NCBI GenBank assembly: GCA_949358305.1
Contig: OX442324.1
Location: 124,001 to 188,000, forward strand
DNA from: Strigamia acuminata
Lineage: Eukaryota > Arthropoda > Chilopoda > Geophilomorpha > Linotaeniidae
DNA length: 64,000 bases
Direction: 5' to 3'
The notes beneath the pieces are model-generated. The model searched no databases. It saw nothing but the letters and a program-made list of their open reading frames with translations, and had not been told where the DNA came from. The position numbers were made by a program, and so were the translations under genes. Position 1 is the first letter of the stretch; each line of letters starts with the position of its first letter. Shown here piece after piece: positions 10,808 to 21,061 of the stretch.

Positions 10808-11606
10808 TTATTTCTTAAACAATCCGGTGAAATCCCTTGGAGGGCCGGTGGGGTTCAGCTGAGTCTCCGCTGTTGAACCTCCGATCAATTTTGTCGACAA
10901 GTCACTCGGGTCTGGACTTTCGTTAATGTAAAATTCTACGTGGCCTGGCTTGGGTTCGTACGGAGCTCGGACACGTACGTGGACGTAGATGGGCGGGAGG
11001 AACATGGCGAGACCTTAATTGTTATAACGAATGCGAGCGGACTCCGACGGGGTCTTCGGAACCCGGTGAGCGCGAATCAACCTTTGATGGTTGATAAATT
11101 CGTCTCGACCTCCTCTCTCCAAAACCCTCTCCATACACAAGAAGAACGATTTTCCTCGCCCCGTGCTTCCAATCAACGCTTCTCGAGTGGCTTGATTCAT
11201 CCTTAGGTTTGGATAGTGCTCCGAGATTCCGGTAGAAAATCTCCGCAGGAGGCGGTGGAGGAGGCGAAGGGCATTTGGGGGGAATTGCGACTGGCTCCTC
11301 GACAATGGAACAGAGTGGAGGGACCGCGGTGTCCCGTCGGGGCGTATATTGCACTCGAGCCTCGTTTAGGGTCGCCAGCGTGATGGGCTTTGTTTCCTCC
11401 GGCTGCTGCGCAGCTTTTGAAGCTCTTTTTGTCAGTTCCCCCGGTCCCATTGGGACTGACACTACTGGTCGTTGTGTTCGGGTTACCAACCGACAAGTTT
11501 CCGGGTTGAGATGTGCGTTGCGTTCCCTTGCTGTAATGTAGGACGATTCGGGGTCGACGTCCTGATCAGTGAGGAGACTCCTCAATTCAACAATGGACGG
11601 GAGCAA
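10808..11606 (-). pseudogene. Distal part of the extra ORF of gypsy E
   Basis: It continues the unknown ORF that follows pol. Three segments in two frames appear to belong together: 11606-11220 (LPSIVELRSLLTDQDVD, proline-rich CPSPPPPPP), then 11230-11015 in another frame (NQATREALIGSTGRGKSFF, MERVLERGGRDEFINHQRL), then, after a TAA at 11015-11017, 11005-10808 (VHVRVRAPYEPKPGHVEFY, ending GLFKK). The change of frame and the stop suggest at least two disabling changes. No family is recognised; no membrane segment is present, so it is not an obvious envelope protein. Confidence 0.5.
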
Positions 11607-13150
11607 GGTTTCCCATTCGTTCGCAACGCGGAAGGGACGGTGAATCCTTCATCGATGGCCACCATACTGGCGGCGATAGCTTGGTGCGCATTTCGGAAAG
11701 TGGCGGTAGCTAACACTGACGAGAAGGCATCCGACAATGCCAGTCGAGTTTGCCCTGCGAAATGGGGAGCCATTCGAAATGGGTTAGCCGTAAAATCGGC
11801 TGAGATTCGCTGCAGGGTTCGGACGGCGTCCATTAGGATGGCGTGTTGGTAAAAGTCAAATTCTTTCATGAGGCTCCGGGCCGACAGGACCGTCATGGTG
11901 GCTCTGATACATTGTAGTTCATTCAAACTCGGATTGAATCGACGTAAAGAGCTGTGCGCAGGTGGTCGCACGTCGGTCACGAGAAGCTGACTCGCTTGTG
12001 AAACCGGAAACGATTCGGGAGGTGAAGGTGACGCCTCCCGCACGGTTTGTACTGGTGGTGCGGCCGGGGTTGACAAAACCCTCGGGGTCCACGCTGCGAC
12101 TGGTGGTGGACCGGTGATTCGGATTGGTTTGGAGCTGGTGTGGCTCTTTTTTGGTGGCGAGCTCGGTCCAAATCGAGCTAAACGGCCAGCGCGAGCTTCA
12201 TCGGATGTTGTTGGTATCGACATTCGAGTTGTACGATCGGATCTGGGGTGAGTTGAATTTTTTTCAACTTTTTGTTCGGTGACAGGTGTCAGCCGATCAA
12301 AAACTGAGACTCGACCTTGTCGTGAAGGCTCCGTACTTCGGGTGCTGTAGGAATCTCGACGTCGATCCCGATAATTTTGAACTCGGCGGAATTTTCTTTC
12401 TTTTCCGCGGTAATTTTTCCAATCACTTCCGGAGACTCCGGACGATTCTTGGGATTGTGACTCGACTTTTGGGACGTGTCTTTGTGCAGTCCAGCGAGGG
12501 ATTCTCCCGGTCGAGCCGGTACTGGCGCTGTGACTCGTGTTATTTGTTGTCGGTGCTGCCACCGAATCGTCGAGTCGGAGGCGCTTGCCCTCGTAGTTGT
12601 CGTGTGAGTCCTGTTCTCTACGAGCGCGTTTGTCCGCTAGTCTCCTCTTCCGACCGACGATACCCAACTGATGCAGCTGGTGCATCGCCGTTTGGGACTT
12701 GATAAATCCGACTCCCGGTTGCCATTGGGGTTGTTCAGCATTTTCGTCCTCGATCCGCTTGAGCCAACGCCTAATCTCAACCGTCGAGAACCCAGCTGGC
12801 CGAAGGTGATCGAATACTGCCGTGTATGCCTCTCTCTTTATCCGGGCGGCATACTCCTGGGCGAACAGGTCACGCAGCTCTTGCGTGACCAAATCCCGCC
12901 AGTGGAAATAGTTTCTTCTTTCATCGTCCTCACCGGGATAGTCTTCCTCTAGCAGAGGGTGCCAGAGTGGTGACGGAGGGTCCAGATACTCTGGAATTTC
13001 TATCCGTAATTGATCCCGGTATTTAGCTGGCATACAATCGATTAGTGTACTGTTGTCGGCGTTCCAGCGTCTGCACATGGCGCGAGATAGGATTAGTCGG
13101 ACCTGCCAGGCGTTTAAGGTCGTAAATGTCTCAAAAAATCTTCGAAACAC
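11582..13150 (-). CDS. Extra ORF downstream of pol in gypsy E, unknown protein (522 codons)
   Basis: I do not recognise this protein. The first 170 residues are a charged, tryptophan-containing region (LNAWQVRLILSRAMCRRWN, YFHWRDLVTQELRDLFAQEY, FSTVEIRRWLKRIEDENAEQ) that looks folded and helical. Residues 170-400 are low-complexity and rich in R, S, P and T, with basic clusters (GRKRRLADKRARREQ) that could be nuclear-localisation or nucleic-acid-binding segments. A second ordered part follows (SLRRFNPSLNELQCIRATM, LARSLMKEFDFYQHAI-like helices). It sits where gypsy elements of the errantivirus group carry env, but has no signal peptide or membrane anchor. It overlaps the next frame (11606-11022) by 25 bases; a frameshift there would join them into one protein of roughly 750-800 residues. 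Confidence 0.55.
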   Translation of the reverse strand: MFRRFFETFTTLNAWQVRLILSRAMCRRWNADNSTLIDCMPAKYRDQLRIEIPEYLDPPSPLWHPLLEEDYPGEDDERRNYFHWRDLVTQELRDLFAQEYAARIKREAYTAVFDHLRPAGFSTVEIRRWLKRIEDENAEQPQWQPGVGFIKSQTAMHQLHQLGIVGRKRRLADKRARREQDSHDNYEGKRLRLDDSVAAPTTNNTSHSASTGSTGRIPRWTAQRHVPKVESQSQESSGVSGSDWKNYRGKERKFRRVQNYRDRRRDSYSTRSTEPSRQGRVSVFDRLTPVTEQKVEKNSTHPRSDRTTRMSIPTTSDEARAGRLARFGPSSPPKKSHTSSKPIRITGPPPVAAWTPRVLSTPAAPPVQTVREASPSPPESFPVSQASQLLVTDVRPPAHSSLRRFNPSLNELQCIRATMTVLSARSLMKEFDFYQHAILMDAVRTLQRISADFTANPFRMAPHFAGQTRLALSDAFSSVLATATFRNAHQAIAASMVAIDEGFTVPSALRTNGKPCSRPLLN

Positions 13151-13333
13151 GAGTGGTATGGCGCCTCGAAAAATTGCCCCTGGAGTCCTGCAATCGAAGT
13201 GGATCGGGCCCCAATTGCGCAGGTCGGGTCTCTAAAATGATGGTAATTAATTATTAATTAGTTTTTATCAAAATTAAACATTTTAGAATGTAGGATTTAT
13301 TCCGCAACGATTTTAGAACGGAGAGTCCATTCG

Positions 13334-13449
13334 GCAACCGTTTCAATATTTTAACACTAGATGGTGCCACGGTTGTGGTTCAACACATCATTCTGCAACC
13401 GTTTTAATATTTTGACGCTAGATGGCGCCACGGTCGTGGTTCAACACAT
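13334..13449 (+). repeat. Tandem 55-bp repeat with CTCF-like motifs
   Basis: Two units (13334-13388 and 13395-13449) share GCAACCGTTTYAATATTTTR and end TGGTTCAACACAT. The second holds GCTAGATGGCGCC (13417-13429), a full match to the insect CTCF core; the first holds the variant ACTAGATGGTGCC. A partial third unit may start near 13304. The rest of 13151-13917 shows no gene. Confidence 0.65.
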
Positions 13450-13917
13450 GGTCTCTTTAAGTTAGTACCACGTGGTTTCTTCATTTCTTCTGCCTTTTTC
13501 ATCACTTAAAATCTCAATAGATCTCTATGAAGCCTTCATAAGATCATATTTAATTACCTCGACGTTGGGACAATCCCAATTTCCGTCGTCTCCCATAATG
13601 ATCGGTGGTTGGTTACTTTCTGTGTTCATCTCGCCTAGATCCTCGGCCTCGTCGAAATTAACCTCGATTATTAACTCGTCGTGATCTCTCTCGTCCTCTT
13701 CGGAGGAATTGACTCTGATTCCGCCTGATTTTCGCATCTTTTTTACACACACGCGTTTTTCTTTTTGTCAGGCGAGCGTGGGTCGGGAGGTCAAAGGTCA
13801 CGTGGATAGTAATTGGTATGTAGACAGGTGTCACTCGTGATTATTTTGATTTTTGTCACTAGGGGTTGCTTCTTGTCAGTGATTGGATGCTCCGATCACT
13901 GTTGTATTCTGGGAGAT

Positions 13918-14563
13918 TTATCTACCGGTGACTTTTATTAGTGGATTCGGGCCTTTTTTACGAGTGTTGTATCGTGGTATGTTGGCCCTTATTATTACTT
14001 TCTTTCTGTTCATAGCATTTTTATTCTTATTAGGGGTTTCAGTCTCGACTGCTTCGTCCCCTTTCGAAATATCCTCCACGCCTCCGAGTTGAGTATCAAC
14101 GGCGTCACCACCTGCACTCGAGACGACGAGAGTTTCATCGGCGCCATGTTGTGTATTTGTAACATCGTTAATTTCTGTATCCGGTCGAACTTTGCCCGGT
14201 AAATTCTCATTAATAAACATATCTCTCTTTTCGGTAGTACTTGACGGTTGATTTTGATTCTCTGTCCAAATTTCCTGCGGAAATTCGGGAGATATGGAGT
14301 CAACTCCCTCGCATTAATAGCGCGATAATCAACGTTGTCGGATAACCGTCGTAATCGAAACGAATTCCCTCCGTGTGCCTCGATGATCACGTATGGACCA
14401 TCACGAATGTCGGCGAGGCCCGCGTGAATCCCTTTATCCGCGCTGGACAACGTGTGAGTCTTTTTCCACACCAGATCGTTTATTTTGAATCCCAAGAACG
14501 GAGTCTCCGTTTCTGCGGCTTTCACTCGATCTCGCATGTCGAACAGATGGGACATCATATGTT
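13918..14563 (-). pseudogene. Gypsy E, integrase C-terminus and pol tail
   Basis: This segment continues the E integrase past copia F. It holds the GPY/F-type module (FKINDLVWKKTH, GLADIRDGPYVIIEAHGG, NSFRLRRL) that in gypsy integrases binds DNA and helps target integration. The reading frame joins exactly to 21534 when F and one GATAC are removed. Near 14235 the sensible frame shifts, and an acidic tail follows (14220-13918), ending with a basic NMNRKK-like cluster. One small indel is therefore likely. Confidence 0.8.
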
Positions 14564-14568
14564 GATAC
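14564..14568 (+). repeat. Target-site duplication GATAC of copia F (partner 21529-21533)
   Basis: Identical pentamers border the outer ends of the two F LTRs. Removing F and one copy restores an open E integrase frame. Confidence 0.9.
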
Positions 14569-15035
14569 TGTTAGGTTGACGTTTTCCTGTTTGTCCTCGC
14601 ATCCGCGTAGATTATCAGATTGCATATTGTGGTTAAATGCAATCAGTGTGTTGCCATGTTGATGTCCCGTATCGCAGTCGGTTGATTCTGATTTTTAATC
14701 CCAATGCTGGTTTTGTACCGCAACCGACTCCTATTACGTGACAACACACACAACCTGTCATCTGCTCAAATGAGCACTTATTGTTTATGTTGTTCTGTTT
14801 ATTTTATCCATTAGTTTTGTCTTTCTGCAAAGAACAAGTCAGTGTATTGAAACAATGATTTGTTCTGTGATTTCATTGTGTTTGAGATCGAGGGCTTTTA
14901 GCCTCGAACCAGGCTTTTATGTAACACACTTACTTTTGTAATAAAAGATGGCGGACGCGTGTCCGATTTATCCGCCCAGCCAAAATAATGTTTCCAGTTA
15001 TTTCTGCAGCGCACAGGCCATCACAACTCTTAAAA
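14569..15035 (+). repeat. 5' LTR of copia F, 467 bp
   Basis: It begins TGTTAGG and, judged by the GATAC duplication, ends TTAAAA rather than CA. Inverted repeats: 14618-14644 (GATTGCAT/ATGCAATC), 14676-14729 (AGTCGGTT/AACCGACT), 14763-14776 (TGCTCA/TGAGCA), 14831-14866 (AGAACAA/TTGTTCT), 14888-14907 (TCGAGG/CCTCGA) and 14952-14965 (CGGAC/GTCCG). A YY1-like AAGATGGCGG is at 14945-14954. Confidence 0.9.
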
Positions 15036-15036
15036 G

Positions 15037-15047
15037 TGGTAGCAGAG
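15037..15047 (+). other. Primer-binding site of copia F (tRNA-iMet)
   Basis: TGGTAGCAGAG, one base after the LTR, is the exact complement of the CTCTGCTACCA 3' end of initiator tRNA-Met. Confidence 0.85.
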
Positions 15048-16160
15048 GGTAAAAACGATCTGGCAACGACGTTTTTGGAGAAGAAACGGCCATTTTGCGA
15101 CTACGAGAAGTCGCCGAGTGTGCGCCCGCCCAGCTCGTCGTAAAAACGAGTGTTTGGTGCGGATTTCAACGCAGAATCGTCGCGACAACGTGTGCGGACG
15201 ATTCCTTGGCATCGGCGGAGCATCTACGGACAATTTCGTCGCGGATTAGTGTTTTTTTCGTCGTCTCGACGTCGTGCAAATAAACGACGGTCGAGATTTG
15301 TGTTTTCTGGATTCTACGAGTGGCTGCGGGTGCCAGCGCTTCGTGGGTTTTTTCAACAGTGTTGTGTGGTCAATTACACCCACAACAGGATCGTTTTCGA
15401 CGGTAGGAACTTTATTTGTCGTTTTTGTGCGAAATAAGCACGTTTGGACGCCATCACGGAAGATTTTCGCGACGGCGGCCATTTTCTTTTTGGATTTATC
15501 GTCGCGAACGACGATTTTGACAGCATACAGAGAGGTCTGTAGCCACCGAGAAGTCCTGCACACGATAAGCGTGTGTGCAGGCATTATTTTCCGTGATTTG
15601 AACCCCGGAGTTCATCTCACGAAGGCGCGGACGAGCGCGACGTTGATTTTCCCGCGATCGCACGGAAGTGTGCACGCGGACGGCACGACAGCCCATTTTC
15701 CGTGCGTACGACGACGTGGGAGCAACGTTTCGTCCTTGAAGGATTATATTGCGACGCTTTGCACCCGCAATTCGCCGCAACTTTACCATCTTAACACCGA
15801 AAAAGTGTATTTTTTGATTTATTTATTATCTCGTGAAACTTTGTATAGTTTTAAGGTTTTTGTTTTTTCCCTTGTTAGAATCGGTGCTACCCTACGTCCA
15901 GTCGGGCACGTAGCACTGTATTCTTGGCTAGGCTTATCCACGGCCACCCAACCATCCCGCGGGCCCCAGGAGGCGCGAACGGAAGAGTTGGGGGATTGCT
16001 AGTCAAGGTTTTCCAATCTCACTTATTGAGATTCCCCGGGTTGTGTGCATTATTCGCCTTCACTTTTGGGGGAATTGTGCATCCGTGCGACGAATTTTTA
16101 CGTGATTTGTGTGATTTGTGCTTCGCTTTTTCACTGGATTTCGTCGAAAATTTTCCCGAA
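15048..16160 (+). other. Leader of copia F
   Basis: About 1.1 kb between primer site and gag. Several frames are open by chance on both strands (GC-rich, CG-rich sequence), but none resembles a protein. The gag frame itself stays open upstream to 15924, yet homology begins only at the methionine at 16161. Confidence 0.6.
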
Positions 16161-19100
16161 ATGGCGTCCTATGACCGCCATGATGATTATAAGGATGTGA
16201 AAAAGTTGGACGGAACCAACTACCCGACTTGGAGCGTACAAGTCCAGCTCCTTCTCCAATCGTACGGAGTTTGGGGCCACGTGACCGGCAAGACGAAAGA
16301 GCCGCCGGCCGGATCACCGTTTCGAGAGACAAGGGATTTTGAGAAAGGCGAAGAAAGGGCTCGCTCCACCATTTGTTTGGCTTGCGGCGAGGCCCAACAG
16401 GTCGTGGCGGTCGCCCAGGCCACTGCTAAAGAGGTGTGGGAGGCACTGAAAGCTGCCTACCAGCCCACGACCCGGGCACGTAAAGCCCGTCTTCGCAGGG
16501 AATTTTTGGACATGCGGTTGCATGAAAACGAAGAGATGTTTGTGTTCACCGCACGTGTTGACCGAAAAGTAGTACAGCTTGCAGATGTCAAGATTCAAAT
16601 TTCTGATGAGTTTCACGCCTTTCAATATCTTGACCTGCTGCCACCCCAATACGAACCGGTCAAGCAGACGGTTTATCACTGGGGTGACACGGAGTTCACG
16701 GCAGCAGCGGTCAAGGAACGCCTAGTAGGCGAATACAACCGCCTACATGTAACAACCGACGAGTTTGGCGTGCCTTCCAAGGCGCCATTGGAGAACACTG
16801 GTGCCTTCTTTAACCAAGGCGGAAGACATCGCGGACGTGGTGGAAATGCACCCGGCGGCCCACGCATCTGTTTTACTTGCGGTGGGACGGGCCACTTCGC
16901 CCGCGAATGCCCTACTCCGCCGAAACAGCAATTTCCTGCAAAAGGGAACCAAACTGGACAGTTTAGAGGCAACCCACGTGGAAAGGGGCGTGGAAGGGGC
17001 CAACAAAAGGCCACTGTCACTCAGGCTGACATATTTAGTGACTCTCCAGTTTCTTATTACTCAGCGGCGGTTTGGCTTCAACAACAACCCCCTGTGCCGG
17101 CTTCCCACGTGTCTCACGCGAATTATGATTCGCAATGGTACGTCGACACAGGGGCGACGGACCATTTCTCCTTCAACAAAGACTGGTTCTCCGACTTCAA
17201 GCCATTAACTGGCCACGTGCAACAGGGAGAAGGAAAGTCGAGAATCGAAGGAATAGGAAATGTGACATTGACATCGATTTACGGAACCCGCACCCGTGCA
17301 CTTACATTGCAAAATGTATTTTATGCACCCAACTTTAGGAAGAATTTGATTTCGTTGGGTCGCACGGATGAAGCTGGGGCAACGACCATGATTAAAAATG
17401 GCAAAATGGTTATTTATAACGACAAAATTGATGACCCTTCCATCACTGCGGAACGCACGAGTGATCGGATGTATAAGGTCAATTGTCGTATTTCTCCTGT
17501 GAACACTGCCGCATTACCTGCGCAACAGGCTGCGACAGTGTCTTCTAGTCCGCTTATAAAAGGCGATGAAGTTGTAAATTCGATACTAACATACCCTAGT
17601 TTTAAGGACGCATTAACCCAAAATTCGAGTGAGTCAGGGAAACCTGCACCAGCGATAAAGGGGCAAGCGAGTGTTGCGAACAACGCGCCTGCGAAAGTTA
17701 CGACCAATGCGCAAGCGAATGTTTCAAATAAAATCAAGGCAAAGACTGCCAATGCCTCTAAGGAGGCAAGTTCAATTGTGCAGAACAAAGCAGACAAAGC
17801 AGAGAATGGGAACAATTCTACTAATGGGGTTAAAACTTTTGACAAGAAAGACACGGCCCAAACTATGGACATTTGGCACTCCCGCTTAGGGCATTTAAAT
17901 GCAAAGGGAATTGCGGGTTTAGAGAAGTCAACTGATGTTTTTGGGCTGAAACTCTCGAATAAGGAGTTGTCGACGTGCGACTTTTGCGCCAGGGCGAAGA
18001 GCACACGTGCTAGTTTTCCCCCAATAATTGGAATTACGACAAAAAGCATTTTGGAAATAGTACACTTAGACGTGTGGGGCCCCGCTCCAGTTCAAACATT
18101 GGGTGGGGCATACTATTATCTCATTCTCATTGATGATTTTTCCCGCTTTATGTGGATAATTATCATGAAACGGAAAAGTGACGTTTTAGGACATTTCAAG
18201 CGGTGGCTACTTGAAGTTGAGCGAACGACCTCTAAGAAGGTAAAGGCCATAAAAACCGATAATGGAGGGGAATTCATATCTAGACAATGGGACGCTTATG
18301 TGGCGACAATTGGGCTTAAGTGTATGAGGACTAATGCATACAGCCCAGAAATGAATTCGGTCGCCGAACGGGCGAACCGTACCATTCTTAATGGTACTCG
18401 GGCACTTCTTTTTGAGAATAAATTTCCCGCCACTTTATGGGCAGAGCTTGCCGTTTCAGTTGTATATCTGAAAAACCGTTTTCCACATACGGGAATTGGG
18501 GGAAAAACACCTTATTCTGTGTTTTATGATAAGAAATTGTCCCTTCGCCATGTCAAGTGCATTGGCTCATTGACTTATGTCCATATCCCATCTCAGACTC
18601 GGGGTGGGAAATTACAAGACAGGGCATGGGCTGGGGCATTAATTGGATACGCCGCTTCTACACGCGGCTATAGAATTTGGGATCCGAATAAGAATCAGGT
18701 GTTTTTGTCTAAACACGTCAAAATTTTTGAAAACAATTTCTGGTTTGAATTAGGGACGGCCACGTCGCCTGAATTGGAGAATGACTTTGATACTTCGAGT
18801 TCGGACTCGTTCAATGGGTCATTTTCTGACGACGACAGTGTTGCTGGCGACCCGATAATTCAGGAGGCTCCGGGGATCCCGGAGGTCCTAGAAGTTCCGG
18901 AGATTCCGGAACCCCCTCCTGCGATACAGGAAGTTCCACAGCCTGTTCCGCAACAAAAAGTGAAACCCGCATTGCCCACGACCCCAAAGCCTACTCTTAG
19001 ACCTGAATTGAGGCCAGTCGCTAAACAGGCAGCTCGGCAACCCCCACTCATGCCCGTTGAGGGGAACCCTATTCTTGGGGACGGGGATACAGAGGATGAG

Positions 19101-21044
19101 CCTGTTGAAGAAATTGGTGGGGCGAAGGGGGATGATGTGAATTACTTCAACATCTATCCTGACAATGATGGGGAACCTGAAATTCCTCCTGGGATTCAAA
19201 CACGGCGTGGATCACGATCAAAGAAAAAGCAAGGGAACGTGATGTTACATCCGGAACTACTGCCGTTAAATATGGCGGAATGGGAACGACGCGCATCCGT
19301 CCGTAAAGACGGAGCGACGGCGGGACAAGTAGATGTTGTTTACATCACGCCCTTAAAGGACAAGATAAGAAGTCGAGTTGATATCGCACGGTGGTGCGAT
19401 GAAGAAGGGTACGCATATGATGCGACCTTATTTGACTTTAAGACATTAGAGGGGGACGGTGAACCGTTAGGGTTTGCAGGTTTCTGTGCCGTCGAGCCAG
19501 AAACCTACGAAGAAGCCATGTACCACATCAAGCGTCCTGATTGGATAAAAGCCATGAGAGAGGAAATTGATGTGTTCGATGAAAGAACGGTTTACAAGGA
19601 AGTTGACAAAACGACTTTAGATGAGGGTACGACTCTCTTGGGATCGAAATGGATATACAAAATGAAGCGCGACCACACGGGTGTTATCCAACGCTACCGA
19701 GCCCGACTCGTCGCACAGGGCTTTAAGCAAAAGCCCGGAGTTGACTTTACGGAGGTGTTCTCCCCCGTCGTCAACTTCGTGCTAGTGATAGTGTTCTTTT
19801 GCACTTTGGTGATACTCAAGGGATGGCGGGATTTACACCTGGATATCAAGGCCGCGTACCTTTACGGGGACCTCGATACGGTACAGTACATGGAGATCCC
19901 CAAGGGATATCGTACCGCCCATAATAAGCATAAATGCTGGATGCTTTTAAAAGCACTTTATGGATTACACCAGTCCGGTCGTATGTGGTACCAGGTCCTC
20001 CACATACGACTACTTGAATTGGGCTTTCAACCGTTGTTGGGTTTAAACTGTGTCTATGCCCTAGACAACGACGCGATAGTCATCTTCTACGTGGACGATA
20101 TCGTGCTATTCTCGAAGGATGACTATGTGGAACAATGCGTTTTGAAGTGGTTACGGGAATCGTTTGAAGTAGTGAGTCTGGGACCCGTAACTTTACTTTT
20201 AGGAATCGAGTTTGATAGGTCCGGGGGCATGATTAAGATCCACCAACGGAAATATATCGAAAAGCTTTGTAAAGCGTACGGGATTGACTCGTGCCATCGA
20301 GTAAAGGTTCCAGTAACCCCGGGAACCATGATTCAAGGTGTAAGAACCGGAGAAAAAGTCGACACCTCATTCCCGTACAGATCTCTGGTCGGAAGTCTGT
20401 TGTTCATCGCCAGCCGAACCAGACCCGACATACTGTTTTCAGTAATAGTGCTTTCCCAGTATAACGAGACGCATTCGACGCGCCATGTCAATATGTTACT
20501 GCAGGTCCTGCGATATTTGGCCACCACGTCGAATTATTCGATTAACTTATCGAACTGTAAAAACGAGAATTTGACAGTTTACACCGACGCGTCGTTTGCC
20601 CTGGATCAAGACAGACGACGAAGCTTTGGGGGACATATTGTCTATATGGGTGGCATTCCCATCTCGTGGAATTGCCACAAACAATCGATGACCTCCCTGT
20701 CGATCATGGAGAGCGAATTTCTCGCCGTGGTCGATGGGGTGAAAGAAGTTATTTGGCTCGAGCGCCTTTACGATGCAAAGATAATGTTTTGTCTCGAGCG
20801 AAATACACCCTGCGTTTTTGCGGATAGCCAGCCGGCTATCCAATACTGTAAGAATAGGATCGAGAACAGGGCAAACAAACATATAGACGTGAAGCTCCAT
20901 TTCGTTAGAGATTGGTTTGAGAAAGGAACGTTTTCAATCGAGCATGTTTCCGGCGAATTAAATGTCGCGGATATTCTGACGAAATGGTTAGCTAAATCCA
21001 GATTGAACGCGCTATGCGAATACATCTTTGTAATTGACAAATAG
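16161..21044 (+). CDS. Copia F gag-pol polyprotein (about 1,627 aa), intact
   Basis: The single polyprotein carries every function needed for copying by reverse transcription. Gag (residues 1-230) has the LDGTNYPTWSVQVQLLLQ start and a CFTCGGTGHFAREC zinc knuckle near residue 237. The protease has YVDTGATDH, with its aspartate near residue 329. The pre-integrase HHCC region is at about 570-630. Integrase shows VHLDVWGP, KTDNGGEF and SVAERAN, with aspartates near 637 and 700 and the glutamate about 36 residues later. RT has YRARLVAQGF near 1178 and FYVDDIVLF near 1310. RNase H starts near 1475 (VYTDASF, MESEFLAV, ADSQPAI), and the end is ADILTKWLAKSRL. I chose the start MASYDRHDDY because sequence upstream (open to 15924) is leader-like. 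No frameshift or stop is present. Confidence 0.95.
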   Translation: MASYDRHDDYKDVKKLDGTNYPTWSVQVQLLLQSYGVWGHVTGKTKEPPAGSPFRETRDFEKGEERARSTICLACGEAQQVVAVAQATAKEVWEALKAAYQPTTRARKARLRREFLDMRLHENEEMFVFTARVDRKVVQLADVKIQISDEFHAFQYLDLLPPQYEPVKQTVYHWGDTEFTAAAVKERLVGEYNRLHVTTDEFGVPSKAPLENTGAFFNQGGRHRGRGGNAPGGPRICFTCGGTGHFARECPTPPKQQFPAKGNQTGQFRGNPRGKGRGRGQQKATVTQADIFSDSPVSYYSAAVWLQQQPPVPASHVSHANYDSQWYVDTGATDHFSFNKDWFSDFKPLTGHVQQGEGKSRIEGIGNVTLTSIYGTRTRALTLQNVFYAPNFRKNLISLGRTDEAGATTMIKNGKMVIYNDKIDDPSITAERTSDRMYKVNCRISPVNTAALPAQQAATVSSSPLIKGDEVVNSILTYPSFKDALTQNSSESGKPAPAIKGQASVANNAPAKVTTNAQANVSNKIKAKTANASKEASSIVQNKADKAENGNNSTNGVKTFDKKDTAQTMDIWHSRLGHLNAKGIAGLEKSTDVFGLKLSNKELSTCDFCARAKSTRASFPPIIGITTKSILEIVHLDVWGPAPVQTLGGAYYYLILIDDFSRFMWIIIMKRKSDVLGHFKRWLLEVERTTSKKVKAIKTDNGGEFISRQWDAYVATIGLKCMRTNAYSPEMNSVAERANRTILNGTRALLFENKFPATLWAELAVSVVYLKNRFPHTGIGGKTPYSVFYDKKLSLRHVKCIGSLTYVHIPSQTRGGKLQDRAWAGALIGYAASTRGYRIWDPNKNQVFLSKHVKIFENNFWFELGTATSPELENDFDTSSSDSFNGSFSDDDSVAGDPIIQEAPGIPEVLEVPEIPEPPPAIQEVPQPVPQQKVKPALPTTPKPTLRPELRPVAKQAARQPPLMPVEGNPILGDGDTEDEPVEEIGGAKGDDVNYFNIYPDNDGEPEIPPGIQTRRGSRSKKKQGNVMLHPELLPLNMAEWERRASVRKDGATAGQVDVVYITPLKDKIRSRVDIARWCDEEGYAYDATLFDFKTLEGDGEPLGFAGFCAVEPETYEEAMYHIKRPDWIKAMREEIDVFDERTVYKEVDKTTLDEGTTLLGSKWIYKMKRDHTGVIQRYRARLVAQGFKQKPGVDFTEVFSPVVNFVLVIVFFCTLVILKGWRDLHLDIKAAYLYGDLDTVQYMEIPKGYRTAHNKHKCWMLLKALYGLHQSGRMWYQVLHIRLLELGFQPLLGLNCVYALDNDAIVIFYVDDIVLFSKDDYVEQCVLKWLRESFEVVSLGPVTLLLGIEFDRSGGMIKIHQRKYIEKLCKAYGIDSCHRVKVPVTPGTMIQGVRTGEKVDTSFPYRSLVGSLLFIASRTRPDILFSVIVLSQYNETHSTRHVNMLLQVLRYLATTSNYSINLSNCKNENLTVYTDASFALDQDRRRSFGGHIVYMGGIPISWNCHKQSMTSLSIMESEFLAVVDGVKEVIWLERLYDAKIMFCLERNTPCVFADSQPAIQYCKNRIENRANKHIDVKLHFVRDWFEKGTFSIEHVSGELNVADILTKWLAKSRLNALCEYIFVIDK

Positions 21045-21061
21045 CTAAACGAAGGGGGATT

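Noticed and set aside
11472-12702. Plus-strand frames opposite the extra ORF of E
   Set aside because: They are fragmented, while the minus strand has one long frame in the sense direction of E.
15274-16002. 242-codon plus-strand frame in the F leader
   Set aside because: Several frames on both strands are open here, composition is not protein-like, and it precedes and overlaps the upstream part of the gag frame without homology.
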